A DNA stretch of 64,000 bases from Tilletiopsis washingtonensis (taxonomy: Eukaryota; Basidiomycota; Exobasidiomycetes; Entylomatales), in contig NW_020312015.1 of assembly GCF_003144115.1 (NCBI RefSeq), positions 62,001 to 126,000 of the forward strand, written 5' to 3'. The notes beneath the pieces were generated by a model. It was not told where the DNA came from. It saw only the letters and a program-made list of their open reading frames with translations, and made no database searches. This document shows, one piece after another, positions 11,597 to 21,997 of the stretch. Both the position numbers and the translations under genes were made by a program. Position 1 is the stretch's first letter, and each line of letters opens with the position of its first letter.

Positions 11597-13220
11597 CTAG
11601 ATCTTCGGGATGCTGCGAGAAGAGAAGCGACCATCAGCTGTCGATCGGGCCGAAGAGTCGTCTCGCTGCTCACGTGTACCATCTCCACTCCACGCCCTTC
11701 TCTCGCGCCTCCCGCTTCGCTTTCCGGTATTCCAGCCACCACGCCACGGCGCCGAAGCAGCCGCCGCCGATGACGAGGGCGCCCGTGAAACCGATGAGGC
11801 GCGCAAAGCCCTCCTGCGTCTTGGCCTTGACAAAGGCGCCGGCCGTGGGCGTGCCGACGAGGTTGGCAATCGCGACAAAGGCGTACACGCTGCCGAGGCG
11901 CGCGCCGTAGATGCTCTGCGGCGAGATGCGCGCAATGTAGGCAGGCAGGAGCGAGACGAAGCCGCCTGAGCAATAGCCGTGGTCAGCAGTGGAGCGAGGC
12001 AGCGTAGTGGAATCGTGTCACTTACCGCTCAGCAAGCCGTAGAATGCGGCAAAGCAGATGATGGCCGCATCGCCGCGCGCCGGCAGCCAGAGGGCGAGCA
12101 CGAGGACGCCGGAGCCGAGCACCATCGGGATGAGCAGGTTGAGCACGCCGATGCGGTCCGCCAGCAGACCGGGCAGGATGCGCGAGGGGATGCCAGTGGC
12201 GTTGATGATCGGCAGCAGGTACTGCGACAGGCCCGGCCGCATGCCTTGCAGCTCGGCGTATTGCTTGATGAAGAAGTAAGGAATGAAAAGCGCTGTGAGG
12301 GATTTGAGATGAACAAACGCAGACAGGTGTATGGGAAGTAATGAACAGACCGTAGAACATGAAGAACGCGAGCGCGGTCGCTAGACAGAAGCGGGCATCG
12401 CGGAAGCCGCCGACATCGATGAACTTGAGGAACGACTTGGCAGGCTGGCGACGGAGAGGCAGTCGCGTGCGCATGGTGGCGCATGCGAATGCGAGGCAGG
12501 CCAGGTCGATGAACGCCATTGTGCGCACAGCCCAGCCGAAGCCGATGCGAGGCAGCAGGCGCTGCAGCGTGATCGGGTAGATGACGCCGCCGAGCGAGGA
12601 GCCGCCGGCCACAATGCCGAGCGCAAGGCCCCGACGATGCCGGAACCAGTGGCCCAAGATGGCCAGCGCAGGCGTAAAGACCATGGCGCAGCCGATGCCG
12701 AACAGCACGGCCTGGCTCAGGAAGTACTGATACAGCTGGTCAGGCTGGCAGATCGACAGCATCATGAGCGAGAAGACGATGAGGAGGCTGCCGAGCGGCA
12801 TCAGGATCTGGAGAGTGAGTGAGCTTTCAGCATCTCTCCACCTCCCTCGCTCACGTCGAGACGCACGCTGCAGCCATACGAGTCGAAGATCTTGCCGATG
12901 AGCGGGCCGAGGCCGTAGAGACACGCGAGCTGGATCGCGCCCAGCAGCGCCAGCACGCTCTCGCCTTCCTGCGTGAGCCGGCTGGTGTTGTAGTAGCTCT
13001 GGAAGACGCCGTAGCTGTTCACGACGCCGAAGCTCGAGAAGAGCGTGAGCGTCGCGCCCGCCACGACGGTCCAGGCACGCAGCCCGCCGTCGGGCACGTC
13101 GGGCGGCGCGGCGGCATCGGTGGCGACAGGCTGCGGTGGTGCAGTGGACTTCTCCAAATGCGCATCGGCGCCGCGCTCGGAAGCGCCGAGCGTCTCGACT
13201 TCAGATGAGGTCGAGGGCAT
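11597..13220 (-). CDS. MFS transporter, monocarboxylate/riboflavin-type (MCT family)
   Basis: Exons 13220-12855, 12807-12351, 12292-12026, 11965-11674 and 11612-11597 give 465 residues with about 12 hydrophobic helices. The family hallmark DGGLRAWTVVAGA before helix 1 corresponds to the MCT motif DGGWGW. The loop motif GHWFRHRRGLALGI after helix 4 and IIGGG-like small-residue helices also fit fungal MCH/MCT-like porters. Cytosolic N-terminus is Ser/Glu-rich. Two splice choices are less certain: intron 2 uses a gtctgt donor, and the last intron (11673-11613) adds only IPKI before the stop; without it the protein would end one residue after WYT. An upstream in-frame ATG at 13334 would add 38 residues, so the start is a choice. 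The substrate cannot be inferred. Confidence 0.85.
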
Positions 13221-13901
13221 GCCGGACGCGTCTGCGCCGCCACGGCCGGACGAGCACTCGAAAGAGGGAGCGCGCCACCCGTGTGCCGCCTTGACGCGGT
13301 TGCGGTTCCGATGCGATGTGCGAGACAGCGCCAAGTGCTCGCTGCGGATGCGTGTGCTTGCGTATGCTACGTGTTGTGGTGGTCGAGAGGCAGCTTCATC
13401 TGTGCCAGGAGGTGCCGAGTCTCAAGGACGCCGGCCCCTTTCGCGGGCGAAGATGCGCCCGCGTGATGTGGAGCGGCTCGGCACGGCTCGCTCGGCCGCC
13501 GTGCCGCGGCACGAAAGCGAGAGGCGCAACAGCAAACGGCCGCAAGCGCCGCCGTGCGGCGCGGCGCTGCGCGCGCGCGCGGCGCGCTCTCCGCATGCAG
13601 CACCGGCGGTGACCGAATCTGGTACTCCCACGCTTGAAATGTAATGCGCCAGCGGGGGGATTGTATGCGCCCGCCAGCGCGTGTTATTCGCCCCGCCGCG
13701 CGCGCGCTGCTGGCACTGCTTCCTTCTCCACACTCGCCTGCTCCTTCGCATCCTGTCTCTCCACACCACCGCTCTCACACCGCTGCTCGCACCTCTGGCA
13801 ACGCTCGGTCTCTCATAGTGCGCCCCGCCATCATCGCGCTTTCCCGCACTCGCTGAGCCAGCTGGCGAGAGGCGCTGCGCCGCGCCACGCCAGCCGCGGC
13901 C
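13221..13901. other. Divergent intergenic region (transporter / unknown protein)
   Basis: About 680 bases between divergent starts. If the transporter begins at its upstream ATG (13334) the spacer shortens to 567 bases. No gene, RNA or repeat recognised. Confidence 0.45.
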
Positions 13902-14765
13902 ATGGCGTCGGAGCCTGCCTTGGGCAGCAGCGAGGCCTCGGGCAGCGCTGAAGCAGGCGCATCCTCGTCGCAGCAGCAGGCAGCTTCGCCACCCGCTCGT
14001 CCGCCCTCGCCGCCGTTCCTGCCGCTGGCCACCTTCCGGCTGCTGGCGCTCTCCTCGCCCGTGCTCGAGAGCTTCTTCTCCGAAGACCTGCCTGCGTCTT
14101 TCCATCTCGTCGCACCCCGGCCTGCGCCCTCAGCCACATCTGCCGCTGCCACAGCTAGCGGCAGCAGCAGCGCAGCAGCTACGCCCGCCCCTTCGCCTCG
14201 CAAAGCTGGTGGGCTGTCTGCGCTGCTCGGCGCCATGCTTCTACGCGACGACGACGAAGGAGCTGCTGCTGCTCGCGCCGCGGAGCTGCCTCCATCGGCG
14301 CTCACACGACCGCGCCCTTCATTCGGCACACGCACGCTCGACGGCGCACTCAAGGACACCGACCTGCTGCGCGACGAAGAGGCGGCGCGACGAGCTCGCT
14401 GGGCTTCTGCCAGTCCTGCCTCTTCCAAGCCGGCGACGCCCGCCCCCTCCACGCCCAGTGCAGCTGTCTCTGGCGCATCAACGCCCACACAGACGTCGGG
14501 CCCTGCGCCCACGCGCCCGACGCACAACAAGCGTCTCTCGCAGCAGCTGCGCGGCACCGACGTGCTCGGCACAGGCCGAGGCTCGGCGGCAGAAGCATTG
14601 CGCGCTGCAACGGCAGCACTGCAGGCGCCGCGTGCCGCGGGCTGGGGCGCAGAGGATGCGCCGAGAGAGGCGAGCGATGAGGAGGAGGAGTTCGCCGATG
14701 CGGTGGCCGATGTAGAGCCCAGCTTGGAAGGGACGCTGCCGAAGAGCACTGGCACCGCGCCATGA
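13902..14765 (+). CDS. Uncharacterised Ser/Ala/Pro-rich protein
   Basis: A single-exon frame of 287 residues. I do not recognise a family. Residues about 40-68 form a more ordered, partly hydrophobic stretch (LPLATFRLLALSSPVLESFF) and about 98-115 another (GGLSALLGAMLLRDDDE); the rest is disordered with Ser/Pro/Ala tracts, and the tail is acidic (ASDEEEEFADAVADVEP). The strand was chosen because acidic and hydrophobic patches look protein-like in this frame, while the overlapping minus frame is Ser/Arg/Ala noise. Expression should be confirmed. Confidence 0.6.
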   Translation: MASEPALGSSEASGSAEAGASSSQQQAASPPARPPSPPFLPLATFRLLALSSPVLESFFSEDLPASFHLVAPRPAPSATSAAATASGSSSAAATPAPSPRKAGGLSALLGAMLLRDDDEGAAAARAAELPPSALTRPRPSFGTRTLDGALKDTDLLRDEEAARRARWASASPASSKPATPAPSTPSAAVSGASTPTQTSGPAPTRPTHNKRLSQQLRGTDVLGTGRGSAAEALRAATAALQAPRAAGWGAEDAPREASDEEEEFADAVADVEPSLEGTLPKSTGTAP

Positions 14766-15049
14766 GGGCGAGGCGAGCATGTCGCTTCCTCTCCCCAGCC
14801 TGCTTGCCGCTCGCCGGCGCACCAACGGCGCAGTGAACGTCCGCGAGCGCTCATCGAGCCTCGAGAAGCGCACGATGCTACATCTTCACTCAGCATCGTT
14901 GCGGGTGCTACAAGCGACGACGAGCCCGCACACTCGAGCTACATACAGCGAGCTTTCGCGCCGGACATTCGTCGAGCCCTTTCACTCGCGAGGTGTTCTA
15001 TATCGAGTTGCATTTCTACATCGAGCCACGCTAGCTCCAGCACCGCTCC

Positions 15050-16563
15050 TCAGGCGCTCAGCAGCTCCTTCTCGACCGCCTCCGCCAAGCTCGTCGTCGA
15101 GCCCTTTCCTCCCAGGTCGCGCGTCAGCTCGGCCGCGTCTCCACGGCCCAGCACGGCGTCGACTGCCTTGGAGATCGCATCTGCTGCTGCCTCTTCGCCG
15201 AGATGCCGCAGCATCAGAGCGCCCGCCTCGATCTGCCCCACGGGGTTCGCCACGTTCTTGCCCTGCAAGCGAGAAGTGCGTCAGCCTTTCTGTAGTGCTT
15301 GGACAGCAGCGGCGCAGACGCACCGCAATGTCGAGCGCCGAGCCGTGCACTGCCTCGAAGACACTGGGACTGCGGCGCGTCGGGTCGATGTTGCCCGAGG
15401 CAGCCAGGCCAAGGGAGCCCGTCAGCGCCGGCTGCGGGCGGAATTTGTCGCGTCAGCGCCTCCTCGCCTGGCCGCACCTCCACGCCACGCACCGCCAGGT
15501 CGGACAGGATGTCGCCGAACAGATTGCTTCCCACCACGACGTCGAACGAAGCGGGTCTTGAGACGAACGCAGCGCACAGCGCATCGATGTGCATGCTGTC
15601 GACGCGCACGTCTGGAAAGCGCGCACTCATGGCGGCGACGCGCGAGTCCCAGTAGGGCATCGTCAATGCGATGCCGTTGGACTTGGTCGCTGACGTGAGA
15701 TGCTTGGCCGGGCGAGAGGCGGCGAGCGTGAAGGCATACTCGAGAATGCGCTGCGCAGAGGATGAGCGGCGGTAGAGGAGAGGAGGCAGTGCCGGACTCA
15801 CGTCGACACCTTGGCGCGTCATGACTGTCTCCTGCACCACCATCTCGCGGTCCGTGTCTGCACCGAGCAAGGCCTATCAGCACTGCCCAGCTCCGAGCCA
15901 GTCCTGCCTGTGCACTTACCGTGGAACAGCTTGCCGCCCCTGCGAAGGCGCAGAGATGGTGTGAGCCAGACTGGCACAGCTCTGTGGGCGTCTGGGCGTA
16001 CTCACATCTCAGTGTACTCGCCCTCCGTGTTCTCGCGCACGATGACCATGTCGATCTTGCCCGGGTCGCGCAGCGGGCACGGCACGCCAGGGATGAGGCG
16101 AGTGCCCCTCAGCTGCGGCGTTCGCTGTCAGCCGCACAGATCGGACCTGCCTAGCAGGGAGCGAGGAACGCACGTTGCAGTACAGGTCGAACGTGCGGCG
16201 CATCTGCAGCAGGCTGCCCCACAGCGAGACGTGGTCGGGCATGCGGCGCGGATCGCCGACGGCGCCGAAGAAGATGGCGTCGAAGGGGCGCAGCTGCTTC
16301 TCCCAGTCGGCCGGCATCATGCTGCCGTGCTTGTCGTAGCTGCAAGCCGAAAGGCAGCGCTTTCAGCCAGGGCGAGGTGGCAGGTGAGACGAGAGCACGC
16401 ACTAGTCGCACGAAGCAAAGTCAAAGTCGGACGTCGCGAGGGCGAAGCTGAAGCGCTTGGCGGCGGCGGCCAGCACGCGCAGGGCCGCCGGCACCACCTC
16501 GCGCCCGATGCCGTCGCCGGGGATGACGGCGACGCGGTACTGCTTGCTGGCGGACTGCGACAT
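15050..16563 (-). CDS. Tartrate/D-malate-type dehydrogenase (isocitrate/isopropylmalate dehydrogenase superfamily)
   Basis: Eight exons (16563-16403, 16339-16174, 16112-16006, 15939-15920, 15857-15802, 15750-15493, 15431-15324, 15262-15050) give exactly 362 residues, the usual length of bacterial TtuC/DmlA. Diagnostic segments are [103 protein letters not shown] and [17 protein letters not shown]. The SLWG...R and ATKSNG patterns point to the tartrate/D-malate branch rather than to LEU2-type isopropylmalate dehydrogenase or NAD-IDH. Expected reaction: NAD-dependent oxidative decarboxylation of D-malate or meso-tartrate, possibly also related 2-hydroxyacids; substrate is inference. Exon 4 is a 20-nt microexon. 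Divergent neighbour: the DnaJC28-like gene. Confidence 0.9.
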
Positions 16564-17085
16564 GGTGGGGAGCGCGGGAGAGGAGGAGGAGTGGAGGAGG
16601 TGGATGAGGGCAAGAAGGAAGGACCGCGAGGCACGGCAGCGACCTTTATGCCGGCGGCACCGTGTGGAGAGACGCTGTCCCTCACACTCTCGGTGCGGCG
16701 CTGTGCGGCCGAGATGCGCCTCATTCCGCAGTGCAAGCCTCTCGCCCGCAGCAGAGCAGCATGTTTGCCGCAACTGCAGCGAGCGGAATGCGGAGTCGCT
16801 GCCCAGCGTGCAGCGCCAAGGCGGACGCGGGGAAAGCAGCGCGGCGGCAGCGTCGGACATGTCGGGCCGTGCGCCGCGCCGGCCGAGCCGGTCCGACGGC
16901 CGTGGGAGCAGCGCGAAGCACGGCGGCGGCGGCGCGGCGAGGGTCCGCTGCTGACTACAGAGGGGCAGGCTGCGGCTGCAGCGAGGCAGCCAACTGCAAC
17001 CTCTGCCTCGACCACAGCCACCCTCAGCCACACACGTGCACCTCACGCGCAGCAGCGTGCACAGCTCTCTGCGTGCGCATACGCC
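16564..17085. other. Divergent intergenic region (dehydrogenase / DnaJC28-like)
   Basis: 522 bases between divergent start codons, GC-rich with short purine tracts next to the dehydrogenase start. A long plus-strand open frame that passes through is an artefact of base composition. No specific element recognised. Confidence 0.45.
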
Positions 17086-18849
17086 ATGGCCTCGCTGCGC
17101 GCCACACTCCGGCACCGGCCGCCACTGCGTCTTGCGCCGCCACCTGCCCGCAGCGCGCCAGCGGGCAGCAGCCGGCGTCTTGCGCATCGCGATGCCGCCT
17201 CGAGCAGCGTCAGCTCTGCCGATGCAGCGCGTGATGATGGCGCCGCCGTCGAGCAGCCGCTCACCGGCGCCGCCAAGCTACTGGCCGATGCGATCCTCGA
17301 GGAGGCCGCCGAAGAGCGCGCCGAGGCACTCAAGGAGGCCGCTCGGCGCGGGCTCGATCAAGGGCCAGTGTGGACGGGCGACGAGCGCGTGCAGGATGCC
17401 GTGCTGCGCATGCTCGTCGACAAGCACAAGCCGCTGCGCGTCAAGCCGAGCGGCACGGCGCACCCTGCAGATGCCAAGCTCGCCACGGTGCAGCAGCCGA
17501 CGGCGGCAGTGCCCAGCGTGGCGTCGGGCAGTGGGAGCGGCATGAGTGCCTTGCTCGACTCGCTGCCGCCGCCGGGCGAAGACGGCCGGCGTCTGCCCGC
17601 TACGCCAGCCAATCGGCCTTGGCTGGCAGAGTACGTGAACCCGGCGTACATCGGCCGTGTCCAAGGCGACGACAGCAGTGGCAAGATCTACCGAGGTCGC
17701 CATCTGGCTGCTGGCGCGCTGGCGGGCTCGCGCAGCAAGAAGCTAGACGCGTCTTCCGTGCCGTGGGACGATCCGCGGGCTATGCGGCGTCTGCGAGACT
17801 CGACGAAGAGAGCGGAGCAGACGGGCAGGATGGTGCGTGCGCGCGTCGGGGCGCTTGACTACCGACTGGGACTGCGGCGTGATGCGCAGGGACGAGCGAT
17901 TGCCGATGGAGAAGCGCAGCAAGAGCACCTGCTCCCCGATGAGGACTTCGAAGAGCCGCGCGACAATCGCTCGGAGAAGGAGAAGCAGGAGGAGCTGGTG
18001 TATGCCGGCGGCGGCACGGGCTACAGCTCACTCGCCAACGAGCGCATTCAAGAAGCAATGCGCAGCGGCGCGTTCCGCAACAACAGTCTGCGAGGCAGCA
18101 AACTACAGACTCTTGACGAGGAGAGCAATCCGTACCTCAGTCGCGAGGAGCGCCTGATGAATCGCCTCGTCAAGCGACAAGGCGCTGCGCCTCCATTCGT
18201 CGAGCTCAACTCGGAGCTGGAGGCGGCGCACACTGGCTTCAGAGCCAAGCTGATCGACGCTTGGGTGCGGCGTGCAAGCCGCATGCTTCTCGCCGACACG
18301 TCGCTCAACCATCTCTCGGCGCCCGGCATCGACGATGTCGCGCTCGAAGCCGCACTTCAAGAGCTGGCTCGCACGCATCGAGACGTCGAGTGGGAGCGAG
18401 CCGAACGTGCGTTCCACGAGGTCTCCGTCAAGGAGGTCAACAATGCCGTGCGCAAGTACAACGGCATCGCGCCGTTCCATGCGAGGAGAGCACTCATCAC
18501 CGTCGAAGCGGAGCTGCAACGTGCTCTGACGAATGCGGCGCCAGCCCTGGTGCAGGCGCTGCGCGAGGGCCTGCAACTGCGAGGAGGCAGAGCTGCGCCG
18601 AGTGGCGCTGCGGCAGGCCATGGTGCGACGCGCACGGATCGCTCGGCGTGGCAGCTGTGGGGCGGCGCAGATCAGTCGAGCAGCATCGTCGACGGTCAAG
18701 GCGTCTCTTCGCGGGCACGCGAGGCGGGGAGTCGCAGCGCTAGCGACTTCGAGCAGGAGCTGACTCGGGGCGCCAGACGGGCGCCCGGACCGGGCCTCCT
18801 CGTCATGCTGCGACGCACCGTCGAGCGCGCAAAGGCGCTCTGGTCGTGA
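17086..18849 (+). CDS. DnaJC28-like protein (DUF1992 domain), probably mitochondrial
   Basis: A single exon of 587 residues. The N-terminus (MASLRATLRHRPPLRLAP ...) is Arg/Ala/Ser-rich without acidic residues, as in mitochondrial presequences. The DUF1992 / DnaJ-homologue C28 core lies at about residues 315-385: ANERIQEAMRSGAFRNN, LRGSKL, NPYLSREERLMNRLVK and PPFVELNSELE. C-terminally, VKEVNNAVRKYNGIAPFHA is the second conserved block of the family. There is no J-domain. The basic linker between about 200 and 300 carries coiled-coil-like Glu/Lys runs. The exact role of the family is unsettled; in fungi it is annotated as mitochondrial. Confidence 0.85.
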   Translation: MASLRATLRHRPPLRLAPPPARSAPAGSSRRLAHRDAASSSVSSADAARDDGAAVEQPLTGAAKLLADAILEEAAEERAEALKEAARRGLDQGPVWTGDERVQDAVLRMLVDKHKPLRVKPSGTAHPADAKLATVQQPTAAVPSVASGSGSGMSALLDSLPPPGEDGRRLPATPANRPWLAEYVNPAYIGRVQGDDSSGKIYRGRHLAAGALAGSRSKKLDASSVPWDDPRAMRRLRDSTKRAEQTGRMVRARVGALDYRLGLRRDAQGRAIADGEAQQEHLLPDEDFEEPRDNRSEKEKQEELVYAGGGTGYSSLANERIQEAMRSGAFRNNSLRGSKLQTLDEESNPYLSREERLMNRLVKRQGAAPPFVELNSELEAAHTGFRAKLIDAWVRRASRMLLADTSLNHLSAPGIDDVALEAALQELARTHRDVEWERAERAFHEVSVKEVNNAVRKYNGIAPFHARRALITVEAELQRALTNAAPALVQALREGLQLRGGRAAPSGAAAGHGATRTDRSAWQLWGGADQSSSIVDGQGVSSRAREAGSRSASDFEQELTRGARRAPGPGLLVMLRRTVERAKALWS

Positions 18850-19146
18850 TCCCTCCTTCGTCCTCTCCACCTCGGCCTCATCCATTCTCATTCAGTTCCC
18901 CACATCTGTACAGCACCTCTCATTTACACACGTCATCCAGGAGGCGTCCGCACGCAATCATACACGCGCTTCAAAGAGAGATGCAGTAAAGCTTTGCGAA
19001 GCAGAGAGCGGAGGGAAGCTTAGAGTAAGGAGGGATACAGCTGGAGGCTTGTGGATATGCTTGGAGTCAGAGAGATAGGAGGCGTGGGATGCAGTGCAGT
19101 GGAGCGAGCGAAGGAAGCAGGGAAAGGGCTAGCGAGTGCGCATCGC

Positions 19147-19970
19147 CTACTCCTCGTCATCCTCCTCGTCCTCCTCCTCGTCCTCCTCCTCCTCCGCAGC
19201 GTCCGTCTTGGCGCTCTTGCTGCCCGCCTTGCCCTCGTCGGCCGCCTTGCGCTTCGTGCCCTGCGCCTTGATCTCTGCCTCGTCCTCCTCCTCCTCCGAG
19301 TCGGCAGCCTCCTCCTCCTCATCGTCGTCCTCCTCCTCCGAGGCCGCGTCAGGGTCGACATCCTCCTCGTCCTCGTCCTCCTGCTGTAGAGCGGGGCAAA
19401 CAGCGTCAGCGAATGCAGGTAATTCGACCCTCTGCAGATGAGACACGACAGCGTCTAGCTTCGAAGTGCTACCCGTACACGAGGGCAGCACGCTTCCACG
19501 CCCGTGCTGAGCACATCGTCGACACGCTCTCGCCACGCCAGCACAGCGCACTAAAGTGCGCCAAGCCGGCGCGCAAGTTGGCATGCTCGCGCGCTGCCAG
19601 CGCCACTCTTGCGGGACAGATGCAGCGGGTGTTGCAGGCAGTAGAGGCGACGCATGCTTCTAGGCCGCCATCCAGCGCAACATGCCGCCCGTCTCTGGCG
19701 TCTGGGTCTGCGGAGCAAGGCAGCGCCTCTCTCACTCGCCGCGCTGCCCTCCCGTCCCGGCCCACCCTCGACCCGCCGCTCTATTCACATACTCACGAAG
19801 CTGCCGTCGCTCTCGTCCTCATCGTCGTCGGCGCCGACGTTGTCGTCGTCGGCGATGGCCTCCTCCTCCTCATCGACCTGCTTGGCAATCTTGTCCTCGG
19901 CGGCCGCGGCGGCGGCGCGCGGCTTCTCGGCGTCGGCCGGTGCCGGAGACGTGGCTTTTGTGTCGGACAT
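19147..19970 (-). CDS. Prothymosin-like, highly acidic nuclear protein
   Basis: Exons 19970-19797 and 19383-19147 give 136 residues, of which roughly half are Glu or Asp. The pattern is an N-terminal MSDTKATSP-type head, acidic runs (EEEEAIADDDNVGADDDEDE; EEEDDDEEEEAADSEEEEDE), then a basic GTKRKAADEGK ... SKSAKT segment and an acidic end. This mirrors prothymosin-alpha (acidic core plus C-terminal TKRxA...KKQK signal); Chz1-type histone chaperones are an alternative, but I do not see a clear CHZ motif. Likely a nuclear histone/chaperone-interacting protein (inference). The intron is 413 nt; retaining it would add only SM and stop. A (TCTA)5 tract sits directly before the ATG. Confidence 0.7.
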
Positions 19971-20925
19971 GGCTGGTAGATAGATAGATAGATAGACTGG
20001 AGCGGTGGAGTAGGGTGCAGAGGAGAGGAAGCAAGCGCGAGGCGGCGGCTTAAGAAGGTCGTGCGCCAGCGAGGCGCGCGCCTCCACGCGCGCGTGACGC
20101 GTACAGCGCCAGCAGCGCGGCCAGGAGGCGTGCTGCAGCGGCTCGCAGGCAGCTCGTCTGTCTCGCGTGCGCCCGCCGTGCCCGCCGCCGCCGCCGCTGA
20201 GGCAGCACCCGCGCGCACCGCCGTGCCCCTCGCCCCGTTGCGGCGCCGCCGCTGGCGCTCGGCACGGTGACGCGCACGTCTCGCCCGCCGCCGTCAGCGG
20301 CACCCTTCGCTGCCCGTAGATGCTCGCCCGTCGCTCGTGCTGACACGCAACGATGAACGCCAGGCCGCAGCGTCACATGAGCGCGGCGCACCGCCAACAG
20401 AGGCGTCAGCAGGCCGAGAATAGAACAGAACGCCCTTGTCGCCGTCCATCCGCCGTCCGGTGCTGATGCCGAGAGAGACCCTTCGGCGACACGTGCCGCC
20501 GCCGCTGCCGTCCGAGGTCGCTCCGCTGCCGTCTCGCGCATCTGGCGTCCTGCCATGCCATCCAGAAGCGGTCTCCCGAATATCTGCGCTTGAGTCGCAC
20601 CCTCGTCCAGACTGCGAGATCGTCCGGCTGGCGACCGGCTGAGGCATGAGCGGACGATGGAGGTTAGCGCGGCGGCTCCGGCGGGCACGTGCACCGTCGC
20701 CGCTCCGGCCGCGCGCCTCCACCTCCGCATCCGCGCAGCAGCCCGCAGAAGCGGCGTCTCGCTTCGCGCTTCGGCCTCGGCGACGGCGCGGTGCCGCTGC
20801 AAAGCGCCAGATGCGCCAGATGCGCTCGCCGTCGGAGGTCGGAGGCGCCGCCGATCTGCATCCGCAGGACTGCACTTCTTCTCTTCCTCTCCACCACATC
20901 CACCCAAACACTCATCCAGCCAGCC
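19971..20925. other. Divergent intergenic region (acidic protein / MAPEG gene)
   Basis: About 950 bases. The only distinct element is the TAGA repeat next to the acidic-protein start. Remaining open frames are short and arginine-rich. It probably holds both promoters. Confidence 0.45.
19977..19996. repeat. (TAGA)5 microsatellite in the leader of the acidic-protein gene
   Basis: Five perfect TAGA units; on the sense strand of the acidic-protein gene this reads (TCTA)5 and ends six bases before the ATG. Confidence 0.9.
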
Positions 20926-21735
20926 ATGTCGTCCGCCCAGCAGTTCCTCGCGTCGCTCACCAAGGGCGTCAACTCGCCCGTCTCCAACGCAACGTCGACG
21001 TCGCCGTTCGGCAACATCAGTCTCTTTGCCATCCCGTGCGTCTGCCGTCTCGCTCTTCCTTCTCCTGCTCACATGCTCTTCCTGCAGCGCCGTCTGGGTC
21101 GTCTCCATCGCCGCGCACTTCTACGCCGCCGCCAACGCACCCACCAGCGGCGGCTTCGACAACGTCTCGCCGCGCGGCTACCTCGCCAGCATCACGCGCA
21201 AGGAGAAGCGCACGCCGCAGGAGGAGCTCTACATCCGCGCCGAGGCGGCGCAGCAGAACGGCTTCGAGGTGCGTCGCTGCTGGCAGTATGTGCTCTGAGC
21301 AGTGTGCTGATCTCTGCTTGCAGAACCTGCCGTTCTTCGCAGCCGCCATCCTTGCCGGCAATGTCGCCCGCCTGCCGGGTGAGCATCTTCTCTCCATATC
21401 TGACACTGCAGGCTGCTCACAGTCACCTCGCAGTCGACTTCCTGAACCTCTCGGCCGTCGTGTACGTCGGCTCGCGCATCCTCTACAACGTGCTCTACAT
21501 CAACACCACCTCGGCCTCTGCGTGTGAGTCGGCCCCTCGCACAAGCTCGCTCTCTGGGCCAGCCCACTCACACACTTCTTTGCACAGCCAACCTGCGCAG
21601 CGTCGTGTTCCTCACGGGCGTCGGCACCTGCTTCACGCTCTTCATCCGGTGCGTCCGGGACAGAACAGTTGGACACACGCGGCATGCACTGACGCAGCCT
21701 CCTCTCGCAGCGCCGGTCGTGCCTTCCAGTACTGA
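20926..21735 (+). CDS. MAPEG-family membrane protein
   Basis: MAPEG proteins include microsomal glutathione transferases and leukotriene-synthase relatives (family knowledge). Six exons (20926-21035, 21088-21268, 21324-21378, 21434-21523, 21588-21648, 21711-21735) give 173 residues, typical for the family. About four hydrophobic helices are visible: AVWVVSIAAHFYAAA, LPFFAAAILAGNVA, LNLSAVVYVGSRILYNVLYI and SVVFLTGVGTCFTLFI. The family motif is present as RAEAAQQNGFENLPFF (compare RaxxAxxNxxEnxP), followed by the conserved aromatic/Arg in YVGSRILYNVLY. Located in ER or other internal membranes by family knowledge. All introns are 52-64 nt. Confidence 0.9.
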   Translation: MSSAQQFLASLTKGVNSPVSNATSTSPFGNISLFAIPCVCRLALPSPAHMLFLQRRLGRLHRRALLRRRQRTHQRRLRQRLAARLPRQHHAQGEAHAAGGALHPRRGGAAERLRGASLLAVCALSSVLISACRTCRSSQPPSLPAMSPACRVSIFSPYLTLQAAHSHLAVDFLNLSAVVYVGSRILYNVLYINTTSASACESAPRTSSLSGPAHSHTSLHSQPAQRRVPHGRRHLLHALHPVRPGQNSWTHAACTDAASSRSAGRAFQY

Positions 21736-21997
21736 GTGTCTCGCACCCGCACCGGTCTCGCACTCCTCTTTAAGCAACAAGCGCTGCGCAATGTTATAGG
21801 ACCAGATGGAAGCTTTTTTGCATGCAGAGTGGATAAGATGTGCAGGATGAAAGGGAAGCTAGAGGGGCGCGATGGCAGAGGGTCGGAAGATCGCGGCGGT
21901 GGTAAGAAGGCGAGGAAAGGGGGAAGTAGAATACAGTGAAGACGAACGAGAGGCGCGGAAGCGGGGCAGGGAAAGAGGAAGGAAAGGAGCGACGGGT

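Noticed and set aside
13775-14896. A 373-codon minus-strand frame opposite the unknown protein
   Set aside because: Ser/Ala/Arg noise without ordered segments; the plus frame has acidic and hydrophobic patterning.
15811-18849. A 1012-codon plus-strand open frame covering the dehydrogenase gene in antisense and the DnaJC28-like gene
   Set aside because: Only the part from 17086 is protein-like; the first ~425 codons are antisense to a well-supported dehydrogenase and reflect GC-rich codon structure.
19147-19970. Chz1-type H2A.Z chaperone for the acidic protein
   Set aside because: No clear CHZ motif could be aligned; the acidic core plus TKRKA-like basic signal fits prothymosin better, though this is not decisive.
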